Source: Saxidomus purpurata (Eukaryota; Mollusca; Bivalvia; Venerida; Veneridae). Taken from it: 64,000 nt of DNA. Both the position numbers and the translations under genes were made by a program. Below the pieces are notes generated by a model, which worked only from the letters and a program-made list of their open reading frames with translations, ran no database searches and was not told where the DNA came from. The stretch is taken from positions 31,560,063 to 31,624,062 of the forward strand of contig JAFMSR010000001.1 of the NCBI GenBank assembly GCA_022818135.1. The letters are read 5' to 3'. Positions 25,227 to 35,198 of the stretch are shown one piece after another (position 1 is the stretch's first letter; every line of letters starts with the position of its first letter).

Positions 25227-26305
25227 TCAACGTTGAGCATGCAATATATGCCAAATACCAATTTTGTTACATAATAAGTCCGATATTCTTTCTTCTGCAG
25301 ACGAGTTTTGCACAACACGTACATATTTTGATAAAAAATGTCGTCGCTGTCGCCAGACAGCGCTTACGCACTTGTACGTTTTCAGTTCAGCTATTGCATG
25401 CTCAACGTTGATTCTATATCGGCTGATATACCGGTTCAATCGTACGGCTCTGCGTCTGTCATCTCCCACCTTTCTTTGCAACTGTGCTCCTGAAAAGAGT
25501 GTCATAACAGGATATCTGTTGGCATAAATTTTGTCGGCCAGTAAGAAACGGTCGCGCGGAAAAGGTAGTTCGTCGCCAATTCTTTCCATCAGCATAAACT
25601 GTTGTGCATCATTTAGATGGCCAAGAAATCCCGTTTCTATATTCTTATCTTCCCTGTATTGTCTATAACCACCTGAGAATGAATGCAATGATAATGCCTA
25701 TGTCCGGAGTAAAACTGGTGCTGATTTTCTATCGGCCGATAGATTTCGTGGCTAGTTCCGTCGATTGCACCGATAGCTATAGGAATTTTGCTCCAATTCG
25801 CACGCAGACTGTTCCAATCCGGAATACTAGGCCAATGCAAATAATGTTGTAGTTCATAATCAAGAACTGTAACCATTCTTTTTATTACGTGCTTAACTGT
25901 AGATATACTTATGTTAAACATAACACTTAGAACATTGTAACAAGGATAGGAACGAAGCCAAATGAACACTAGTAAAAACCTATTTCTTTTAGACACAATA
26001 ACACAGTTATTGTTAATATGTATAGAGTTCACTAGATTTACCAAAGTTTCTGGTGTTTCGCCTGTCATTTCAAAGAAAGAATACCGATGTTCCGAAATTA
26101 CAGTAAAAACATCTCTGGCACGAAACGCCACATTGTCATCTGCAAAGAGCCGGTTTCTGATGTTCATAAGAGGGTCAGGTGGTGATCGACTCAGCAAAAG
26201 GACAGCGTGAAACAGAAAGCGGAAGTACATTGTCGCATCATCGGGTGGAGGTTTGGCCAGGAAAGTGATTGCTGTTAAAAATCGTCTTCTACGGTCTCTG
26301 TCCAT
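25227..26305 (-). pseudogene. PIF/Harbinger DDE transposase, one frameshift
   Basis: Two overlapping frames (26305-25637, then 25688-25227) together make a HARBI1-like nuclease of about 359 aa, close to the usual ~350. The first frame has a helix-turn-helix-like stretch around residues 119-148, IGAIDGTSHEI with the first catalytic Asp (residue 182), and the YSGHRHYHCIHSQVV block typical of the family. The second has GFLGHLNDAQQF, LLADKIYANRYP with the second Asp, and NVEHAIAELK with the catalytic Glu. All three DDE residues are present. The frame changes near 25640, consistent with one missing base; the total length is one base short of a multiple of three. The start is an ATG 230 bp from the divergent partner gene's ATG. 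In this family the transposase cuts and joins DNA at 3-bp targets. The copy may be dead, or the gap may be a consensus error. Confidence 0.88.
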
Positions 26306-26535
26306 GCCTATAATTATATGATAATATTCGTACTTAGTAGGCGGCCCTATATATGCACATGTGAGTATATATGTGCGTGTGTTTACACTAGGCCTTTTAA
26401 CATTGGTCTACAGTATAAAATTACTAAATAAAATAAGATAGTTAATGCACGAGAACTTCATGCTTTTGAACTGACATGTGTACTCGCATAGTTTATAAGT
26501 GAATGTGTTATTTGCTTATTCAATACAGAGAAAAA
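26306..26535. promoter_or_regulatory. Shared intergenic region between the two divergent Harbinger genes
   Basis: 230 bp between the two start codons, AT-rich, the only place for the promoters of both genes. No confident TATA box or binding site is claimed. Confidence 0.45.
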
Positions 26536-28191
26536 ATGGAGAATCAAACAGGTATGTTCATAAGAATAACTTTCATTGAACGTAAAATGTATTGACGAAC
26601 AAATATCAATTTAATCTACTTGAAAAAAACTTTAATGTTGTTTATACATCGTGGTGAACCGTGTTGCCAATGTTCCGAGGCGGTTTTACAGATACATGTG
26701 CAATGTGTTTTTCGTGCGATTGGTACCCTGCCCCTCAGTAGTAACAAATGTAAATGCAGGTAAACAAAACCTAAAGCCGTCGCATGTACTTTCTCCATGT
26801 AAACTTGTCTCTGGTTGTCATCAATGTGCGAATTAGGCCAAGAAAATGATTATTACCTTATCGGCATATTTTTTTTTTGTAATTCAGAGGCGTCTATAGT
26901 CTTGAGTCTTATGCGTGTCAAAAAGTTATGAACGTAGTCGAACAACGTGTCACAGAAGATGAAGGTGTCATAAAGCTATACTGTTTGCAAAGCCATTAAG
27001 TCCATATTTTCCTGAATTTTAGAGCAACAACTGCAAAGGAGAAGGAAACCTGTGAAGGTCTCGAATGAGGAAATTGTATGTATGCTCAGGGCATACTTAG
27101 CTAATCCAGCGAAATGACAGACATATGTGAAGACATCAGGGCAAACATCGGGCAACTAAATGAACAAACACAACAGCTGTACAGGACAGGCTCGATTAAG
27201 CAACTCAGAGACAGGCTTTCATCAAAACTCAGTCGGTTAATTGAAAAAAGGCCAGAAGCCATCGACAATGCGGACATGAGGTATGCTTTGTGCTAAGCAA
27301 TACACGTCTAAGTAATAAAAACTGCATGACCTGATTGCATTAAACAACGACTAAATTTACTTTTAGAATAAGGCATCACATGTCACTCATCAAAAGTCAT
27401 AACTTTACTTAATTGTGAAAAACCTACACCTTCATATGGCCCCGCATTCTAAGTTTTAACGGTTCAAACCATTTTATTATTCATTACGACCAACATTGTG
27501 TCGACGCATTTAAAGGTGTATTTTTCTTTAAGCTTCAACAATGTTGTATCTTCAATCGTTGTGAGTGAGTGTTTGTTTTCTACTTTTCAGGAATCTTGTC
27601 CGACAGATTCGAAACACTGAAAGAAGGTTGATTGACAATCAACCTCACAGAGATGCAGACAATCCACCTCAACCCGGGGCAGCCAATCCGCATCAGACTG
27701 TTGCAGCCAATGTAGCCAATGCGCCTCAGCCTGGTGTAGGCAATGCGTCTCAGCCCGGGACAGCCAATCCCCGTCAGCCTGTTGCAGCCAATGTAGCCAA
27801 TGCGCCTCAGCCTGGTGAAGGCAATGCGCCTCAGCCCGGGACAGCCAATCCCCGTCAGCCTGTTGCAGCCAATGTAGCCAATGCGCCTCAGCCTTGTGTA
27901 GGCAATGCGCCTCAACCCGGGGCAGCCAATCCGCGTCACCCTGTTGCAGCCAATGTAGCCAACGCGCCTCAGCCCGGGGCAGCTGTCGATGCTAGGGACG
28001 CTGCGGCAGCAGCTTTACCTTCATCGTCATCAGATGACAACGCACAAGTCCAACCAGTACAGCGTCGACGAAAACGACCACTCGCAGAGATTGTAAGAGA
28101 AAACCACATGATTTACTCTCAATTTATGAAAAAGAAGATGCCAAAAATATTGAGAGAACTAGGTATTAGTTCCTCAGATGATTCTGATTGA
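26536..28191 (+). pseudogene. Harbinger accessory (second) gene, three exons, one frameshift
   Basis: Inferred exons: 26536-26551 (MENQT plus one base, donor GGTATGT), 27023-27280 (acceptor ttttAG, donor GAG/GTATGC) and 27591-28191 (acceptor cttttcAG). The junctions keep phase across both introns, except that the second exon changes frame once near 27110 (a stop after LANPAK; the next frame continues EMTDICEDI), consistent with one missing base. A restored length would be about 291 aa. The N-terminus is basic (QRRRKP); then comes a helical region rich in charged residues (QQLYRTGSIKQLRDRLSS), a Pro/Gln/Ala/Asn repeat region of about 27-residue units (NAPQPG, AANVANAPQPG) and an acidic C-terminus (LGISSSDDSD) after a nuclear-localisation-like QRRRKRP. 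Harbinger elements usually carry a second DNA-binding (Myb/SANT-like) protein that works with the transposase; I cannot see a Myb domain, so that role is inferred from position only. Confidence 0.65.
27640..27990 (+). repeat. Coding minisatellite, ~81-bp unit
   Basis: About four imperfect copies of an 81-bp unit encode AANVANAPQPG..GNAPQPG segments in the accessory gene. The open minus-strand frame over the same bases (27580-27939) is a shadow of the repeat. Confidence 0.8.
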
Positions 28192-28262
28192 TAATAATTT
28201 AATAAAATTTGAAAACTAAAGGACATAAAGCATGCATCGAGTTTTTCTTCACCTTGGCCTTA

Positions 28263-28578
28263 TTGTCTCCAACGCGACCCATGTGTCATGCCGTGTATAT
28301 CATCGTCTGCTTAAACGTTTATAAGAGTAAAAATCCATTTTCATTGATAATGACTTCAAGTTACAATTTACATTTTAACCAGTTAGAGTCGATAATACAC
28401 ACAGATAGATTTATAAGATCCTGTAACAATTGTTACAAAAACAAAGCAAATTATGGCATTTATATTTTCCTTCCAATACGGCATGCACTTATACTGTTGA
28501 AACGACCCCTCGAATTTACTCGCTTCACGTCCTCGCTTCTCGCTTCCCCTCGCTAGTCGTTTCACGTTGCAAATGTCT
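28263..28578 (-). repeat. Harbinger right TIR, outer part
   Basis: Inverted copy of 22630-22949, ending GCAAATGTCT and followed by ATT. Near identity over more than 300 bp suggests recent transposition or gene conversion. Confidence 0.85.
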
Positions 28579-28581
28579 ATT

Positions 28582-29417
28582 AAAACAATCCTCGTATTTG
28601 CCACGACAATAAACTTTTACCAAGGCATTTCAAAGTTAAGTTTTGAAAATGATAATGAGTTTCTATGTTAGACTCAAATTGCAAATAAAGCAGGTGCTTG
28701 TCGCAGAATGTCTTGGCGTTAAACATATGAACGGCTTGGAACTGCAGTTTTAATTCAATTATTTCATTCTTACTATATAATAGTGTAATTATGATCGTGG
28801 AGTTTTATTTTCGCTTGATTTGCGGACATTGATATTCAACAACCGTAATTTATGTCGAAACATTGGTAGAAATAAAAAAAAGTCTTGAAACGGGAATTTA
28901 TTTCATGTACTTGAAACGGAAATTTATTAATTGACACGGGAAGAAAAACGTAATGCCTTCACCGCATAACAATTGAAATTTATCCAATATAAACGTCCTC
29001 TTGATGAAACAAACAGATAAACTATTCAAATTACACCATGTAATGCGTGATATACAATTGTATCTTTACACTTGATCAGGCGTAGATAGCCCATCTTCAA
29101 GATTTCAAGATTTTATTAACATATTAGCATCACAAATAATATGACATCATGGTAAATAAATATCACGTGTAATAATGGAAAACGGCTACATTTTATACTA
29201 GCATAATGGGTATAGCCTTCCTTAACTATACATTTTGGAAATAACGGTTATGTAATATCGAAACAATATATATCTGTCAAATGAAAGCGATCACAAATAT
29301 TACAAATCTAAATGAATTGACTACTTGAACAACTCAGTTTGTTTGTTTGTTACAGTTTATTAAAAGGGTGAACAAGCCACTTTTTGTCTCTTTTTCACAG
29401 TTACTTACGGCTTACAC
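28582..29417. other. Spacer between two transposons
   Basis: No gene. The part at about 28610-28760 matches 56570-56720 (both have the phrase TTGCAAATAAAGCA and similar flanks), so the Harbinger element landed in or beside an older dispersed repeat. Confidence 0.5.
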
Positions 29418-29420
29418 TTA

Positions 29421-32400
29421 TGGCCAATTTCTTTTCTGTGGCTTGAAACCTGGTTTGAAACCTAGATTGAACAAGCCGAGTTTCAATCCAGGATTTAATC
29501 CAAGCTAATGCGGATTTCTTTTCTCTGTCTTGGTCAAACCACTGTCCGTTTCTTTTGTACTGATTTCAATCCTAGTTTGGGGAAAATTGCACGGGTATTA
29601 CGTGAAACATGCTATTAACGGCACTGTGATAGTCGTTCATTTAAAAACCCGCAGTGACTCATGAAATATATATATTAATTAATAAAGTCTATAAAATTAT
29701 CAAAAAGTAGGCAAATTAAAACCCGATGCGCTAAATGTCTCATAATACATAATGAATGAATTTATAGAGTACGATAAAATTATAACGTGTGAGTGAGTGA
29801 GCGGACGGACGAAAATGGAAAGAACGAGCGAATAAGGAAGGTATAATGATGCAGACAGGCAGGAAAATGAGAGGTGGTGGAGAAAAGATAGGGGAAAGGT
29901 ACATAAAAGTTATTTTCCCGTAACTCTAAAATAAACGCACATAAATATTATATTTGTTTCCATAATTTTTAATTTATTCAGCACTACACAGCCAAATGTA
30001 TCACTTATCTTTTTATCTTTCCAAACCAACTCATTACATACATAACAGTGCATAAGTGTAAATGATATATAAAGATTGACGGACAGACGAACGGCTGAAT
30101 AACTGCCCTTTTTTTTGATAAGTTGTAAGCGTAACAGAGAGGGGTGCGTAAATGCGTGACTTAGGAAAAATACATATCTTATTTTGAATTTTATCCTTTT
30201 CACCATCATAATGAAATATTAAACACCACCAAATTAGTGTAAAGATGCCGCTTCACGAGAAAACCAGACTCGATAAAAAGTGCTCTTTATGTAAAAGTTT
30301 TTCCTAAATTTTTAGAACACTACCTGTAAAAGAAAGTAGCCGTTCAATATATTTGTTAACATTAAAAACCGTAAAGACAGTCGCAAATATCAAAATTACA
30401 AATCAGTTGACCATTTATTTGATAGTCGCAAAGTTACATGACGTAACCAATTAGGATCGGCGTTACTATAGTAGTGCGTTGTTACTTCAATTTTGAAACT
30501 TGAAACTTTCGTAAGTTAAATATTTACACATTTGGCAACAGGCAACTGTAATATTGGTCAGAAGAGTCTGGCAAAGAACTCAACATCACTGTTGATATGC
30601 TTTCATGGAAACATTCGATATTTCTTACTGTTATTCTTCAAAATATACATGGATAATACATTATTATTTGACAGGCATGCAATGATGAGTTCTGCATGTT
30701 CAGTGTGTGACGTTCCTTAAATGTAAATTACTATTTTTTGGTATAATTCATCACAACTAGTAGTGATCTTGTTTTGCAAACCTTTTCAGAAATAATAAGC
30801 AGCAAACATGACAGTTCTGACATTTGTGTACTGTACAACTACAGAGAAAAGTAACTATTCAAAATAAATGTTATCATCACCTTTTTCGTAAGAATAGGAA
30901 GTTGCGAAACAGAGAGCGGGACACAGAGCGGAGGGTGTGGGGGATGGGGGCAGGGGGCGGTGCGGGTGTAGGTGAGGAGTATGAGTGTGTGTTGTGAAAG
31001 ATAAGGGACACATAATTTGATCCTGAAGACAACTGTTTATGAAAAGGCGGTCGTACAATGAATGACTTTTTTCTTCCTATTTATTTTTATTAAATGCAAT
31101 ACTGATTTCAAAGTAGTCTTTACCAAATTATTATTTTCTAAATAATTTCTTTTGCGAAATTGAAAACTTTGTAATATAATATTTATTATATATGCCTAAT
31201 TATAAAACAAAACTAGAACTGTCACCGAAGGTGATGAATATCCCCCGAACATCCCACTGACACAGTATTTAATATGTATGTAATGTTTGATGCCTTGATT
31301 ATTGGACCTGCACATCTTAAGGCTTCTGTGAAGTATCATCAAATTTTGGCCAGCGGGTTTGGAGATTAAAACCGCACAATATTTTACTATCTCAAGGATC
31401 TAGTGACCCGAAACATGGACCATGCACAACTAGGCATGGTGCTTATCACTTCTATGAAGTATCATTAAATTCTGACCAGGGGTTTTGGAGATTGAGCGTC
31501 CACAAGATTTAACCATCTTGAGCCCCTGTGAAAATGAAGCTGGGACTTTAACATCATCTATAGAAGCACAAATGTAAAGATTCCTGGGTTCGAGAGAGAC
31601 AACAGTTCGTAAGGTTAAGGTTAGGTGAGACAAGTCTTAGTGAGGGGCAGAGTACTGGATCGCTAAAAAGGGAAAAAATATAGGGCGCTGGTACACGATG
31701 CAGATTTCTAGAGTAGAGTGGTGACTTTTTGGCTCGACTATTTGGAACACAAAGACGACTATTGGGGTCAGTTTTTCGTCGGCGTCGGCGTTTCACTTTT
31801 AGTAATAGTTTTGCATGAAAGGTACTGACATTAACTTCTAACTGAATTAAAGGGTTTACGGACAATAAACAATCAAGTTAAATCAATTTTTACTAAATTT
31901 AATGCACATTATAGTTCTTGTAGGACTCCGTTGAAGTTTAACTAAAAAGTGTTGCATGGAAGTTACTATCATGCACATCATCACAGTAACCACTGATTGG
32001 ATTACCTAATTTAATTTGTCCGGCTATCAGACAATCCAGTTACATGTAGTTAACTCTCACTTAATTAAAATAATAACCATTCTTTGATTTAGTTCACTTT
32101 CTAAAGTTTCAAAAATTTCAAGACATCTAGCGGCCATTGTTCTCTATATGCAAAGAATGTTTAATTTTGTATAGTTCACATAACGGTGCAGTTATTTGTG
32201 TTTTCATAGTAGATAAATAATTGTTCAAGCCTACCCTATAGGTGGTTTGAAAATACAATGGCCACGAGAACGTTTCCAATCCTGGATTAGAGAAAAGAAA
32301 TCGGTCATTGAAAGCTGGCTTGGACACTGTCCAAGGCTCAAGACCAAGCCGATATTGTAGAAAAGAAATCCGTCATTTGGCTTGAAACCTAGATTAAGCC

Positions 32401-32426
32401 TCAAGCCAGAGAAAAGAAATTGGCCA
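29421..32426 (-). mobile_element. Non-autonomous Harbinger-like element A, copy 2 (inverted, longer)
   Basis: Same termini as copy 1 in the opposite orientation, flanked by TTA on both sides (29418-29420 and 32427-32429), again a TWA-type duplication. It is 3006 bp because about 850 bp at roughly 31250-32115 are missing from copy 1, where the flanking sequences (CGCTAGATGTC and GGGGTG) are joined. The extra stretch contains phrases of the pearl-like repeat at 13.6 kb (TGCATGGTCCATG, GATAAG) and a GTCGGCGTCGGCG block; it could be an insertion here or a deletion in copy 1. No transposase is present. Together with copy 1 it brackets the Harbinger genes with 2.1-kb inverted repeats. Confidence 0.85.
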
Positions 32427-32429
32427 TTA

Positions 32430-32678
32430 GAGATCATCTAAAATTGAGAAATAGGGTTCATTAACAGAATACTGCCAAGACTAATCGGCTTAAGTATGAA
32501 GCACGGATCATTGACATACGTTTTCGCCATTTGCATAGTAACGAAAATAACATTTTCGCGGTAAGGTGCATGTTTTAATGTACACGCTTCCGCGAAAAAC
32601 CTTTAACGCGTTTTACTAATATACATGTACGCGAAATGAACCAACCGCGATTCGGTTCATTTTTTAAAAATAGCGAAA
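32430..32678. other. Spacer with CGCGAAA phrases
   Basis: No gene. Several TTTTCGC / CGCGAAA phrases occur on both strands (about 32520-32680), possibly the degenerate end of a repeat. Confidence 0.4.
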
Positions 32679-32868
32679 ATCAAAACCGGTGAATTTAAAG
32701 CTCTGCGCAGTATTTACATTCAGTCAAAGAACAAAATTTGGTATTTACGTCAAAGATGTCAATGCTTAAACGATCAAAACCGGTGAATTTAAAGCTCTGC
32801 GCAGTATTTACATTCAGTCAAAGAACAAAATTTGGTATTTACGTCAAAGATGTCAATGCTTAAACGAT
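32679..32868 (+). repeat. Exact tandem duplication, 94-bp unit
   Basis: The segment beginning ATCAAAACCGGTGAATTT at 32679 is repeated at 32773 with no difference that I can see across the unit. Very recent, or an assembly duplication. Non-coding. Confidence 0.9.
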
Positions 32869-33397
32869 GCATCGTCTGTCATTCATGTAGGAAAATGGCT
32901 TGTGAGATTTAATGAAATATCTCCAATGTAAGGTCAATGTACGAATACAAAATGCTGTTAAATGAAGCTAGTTATGTTTATACATATGTGTCTTCATACA
33001 TGTGTACATAACCGATAATGTTTGACTGCATGCCTTTGTTTGCAAACTAAAAACGTTATTACAAAAAATGCAGGAGCAAAGTGTTCATGTAAAGAGGTTA
33101 TTATAGGAAATAAGGTAATACATGTACTAAAGACAATAAACCAACATTTCAGCGACAACACATGACTGCAGTAAAATATTTGACATAGTTTTGATCTTTC
33201 AGAAATTTACAAAACTGTAGACTGAAGTGAATTTCGCAACTAAAAGCGAGTATAACAACAGTAAATCGTCACATTACATACTTTTTGAGAATCACTTTCT
33301 AGTTAATTTTAAAAGTTATTTTAACGCATAGCATGTTCAGAAATTCTGTGTAGATGCTGCATACATTTCAGGTGTTTGATGCGATTGCGTTGATCGA
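32869..33397. other. Downstream flank of the minus-strand receptor
   Basis: No gene is recognised. It would contain the 3' UTR of the receptor gene; no canonical AATAAA signal close to the stop is evident on the minus strand. Confidence 0.4.
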
Positions 33398-35198
33398 TTA
33401 TGGCCCGTTCGGATTTGAAACGCTACACATAGAATTATCGACAGACTTAGGCACAATATGCATCAATTTGTGTGCACCACTTTCAGTTGTATGCTTCTCC
33501 GTAGAAAGGTGCTCGCCCTTACCAAGATTCTTACGATGTATCAGTACATAAACGCCAAGGTTGAGACAACCGCCTATGTTTGAAAATGTTGTTACAAAGT
33601 GAAAAATAGGCTGCGGTACATTTTCATCTACTAGTGCCCATACACCGTACAATGCCATAGCCCACCATTGTATGAAGAAGGCAGTCACGAACAGTGACAT
33701 TGCGCGTGCAGCTCGGTGTGAGGCTCGCATTGATGCTAACATGTCGTGTAATGTGCTCCTTTCAAATGCCTCTGTCTCCGCGTGTATACGCTTCCAGGTT
33801 AGAATGTAAAGAATGGTGTTGATAACCACAATCAGCAGTAGCGGGGCAGTTGTAAAGCAAATGTTTGCCACCTTCCCCTTAACACCATCAAAGTAACAAC
33901 TGAAAAATAGAAAGTTTTATTTGCATTCATCAATAACTTGACACAAATACACTGTCAACTCAATTTCAAAATAATTTAAATGTTCCTGAGATGGCACACA
34001 ACTAATGGCAAACGGTAGGGTCTGGGTTTTTTTATAATTCATTAGGTCAGCGCATAAAGGCACTGTCCAGTTTCCATAATAACTTGGATAGTTGCAAGAA
34101 GGGTGGTAAAATATAAGCATTGCAAGCTGTGCGTTTTCTTAAAATTATTTAAATGCGAAAGTCCCGAATGATTCCCAAAATGGCATGTATTATTGTTTGT
34201 TTGTAAATTATATTATTAAAATTTATTTCTTACATGTAGTGCACTATGATTATATGTGTAACTGGCAAGCGTTGTTTGAAGTTGAGCGGTACCAATTGGA
34301 TCAAATAGTTACATGTACTTTTCAATGACTTTGATACTATTTTGTTGTTTTCATACTCTCCACTCAAAGTGTATATAAGAAAAAAATTCTTTCTCTTTAG
34401 TGTCGCTTTCATTTTGTGCTATCTTGATATGTTTTAGATTAAAGATCCAATAGCAAATTTTTTAAAGCAATTACATAGATTACCTTCATTTGCTTTACAT
34501 ACTATGAAGACATGCTAATAACTGTTTAGTAATGTTTATCATAATATCGAACCATTCAATGGAAAAACTTTGGCTATTACTAGTACATAAGCAAGTATGA
34601 GTTAATATTCTACTTACAAGGACCCGTTTGTGCCCAGCTGTCCGGTTATCCCAGCTATGGTGGCTCCAACAAAAGGGGTACCAAAAGTCCATAGAAGAAG
34701 TCTCCAGTCACGTTTCCCAAAGTTCATGTGTCTACTGAAATACATGAGCATGAATGCATTGATAGCCACGACATTCACCATCAGGTTCTGTGAAGTCACA
34801 AATATTGCTAAATTAAAACCATAGTACTCGCACAGTTCCTTCGGGTAAACATGATCTTTTACAATAACTATATGCATATGGTCTGTGAAATGCGAAACGT
34901 TGAACAATCCATCACATATCGCCAAATAGACAATGAATCGTTCACTCCTAGACCAGCTGGAAAAGAAGGTGTCGTAAGTCTTCCGTTTGAACGAAAGAGC
35001 TATGGAAATCACAGCGCAAATAAAACTGGCACAAATGCAAATGATCGCTGGAATATGGATGTAGTAGAACGTCCCGTTGTCGATGCCGTATAACGGGATA
35101 TCGTATCCGTCTTTTAAACGACTGTTGGCATTTTCCGTTAATGACTTTAACGTCAAATTGTCTGGTGACGCCGACAAATTATCTGGTGTCGCCGACAT
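33398..35198 (-). CDS. Seven-transmembrane receptor, two exons, 360 aa
   Basis: Exon 1 is 35198-34618 (ATG start) and exon 2 is 33899-33398, with an intron of 718 bp having donor GTAAGT and acceptor tttttcAG. The split codon joins to Phe (..GTNGS-F-CYFDGV..), giving 1083 nt and an uninterrupted 360-aa protein. Predicted membrane segments lie at about 46-69, 86-106, 123-154, 166-187, 205-229, 258-283 and 290-314. Cys123 at the start of TM3 and Cys195 in the second extracellular loop can form the usual disulfide. The N-terminus has NLT and NGT glycosylation sites. There is no DRY or NPxxY motif; instead TM3 ends YFSRHMNFGKRDW and TM7 is NIGGCLNLGVYV. This pattern recalls the cAMP-receptor-like (Dicty_CAR) / GPR157-like receptors rather than class A. 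That assignment is by eye; ligand unknown. Acts at the plasma membrane. A decayed partial copy lies at 18.1-18.5 kb. Confidence 0.87.
33900..34617 (-). other. Intron of the 360-aa receptor gene
   Basis: Begins GTAAGTA and ends in a pyrimidine-rich stretch and CAG, read on the minus strand. It interrupts the second extracellular loop, one residue before Cys195. No element or gene is seen inside. Confidence 0.85.

Larger units (their letters stand above)
22630..28578. mobile_element. PIF/Harbinger DNA transposon with long TIRs and a nested insertion
   Basis: The left arm 22630-22949 and the right arm 28263-28578 are inverted copies differing at about one position. The complementarity then continues inward through 25109-25170 and 28200-28262 (GGCCAAGGTGAAG...) once the inserted element A (22950-25105) is removed. 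The resulting TIR is about 400 bp. Flanks read TATTA before GACATTTG and TATTA after CAAATGTC; equally, the duplication could be the 3-bp ATT outside AGACATTTG. Without the insertion the element is about 3.8 kb and carries two divergent genes: a DDE transposase on the minus strand and a spliced partner gene on the plus strand. The alternative is that 25109-28262 is a smaller Harbinger inside an older palindrome, but its flanking triplets (TAA, TTA) do not match as direct repeats. Confidence 0.8.

Noticed and set aside
25264..26210. Plus-strand frames opposite the transposase
   Set aside because: Shadows of the minus-strand transposase.
27580..27939. 119-aa minus-strand frame with RIGCPGLRRI repeats
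   Set aside because: Shadow of the coding minisatellite of the accessory gene on the plus strand.
22652..28556. Identical 91-aa proteins at both ends of the Harbinger element
   Set aside because: The frames lie in the inverted terminal repeats; identity reflects the repeat, and there is no domain.
31430..31865. Two minus-strand frames of 67 and 103 aa
   Set aside because: They lie in the extra repeat segment of element A copy 2; no domain and no splice support.
34630..35093. Plus-strand frames within receptor exon 1
   Set aside because: Shadows of the minus-strand receptor exon.
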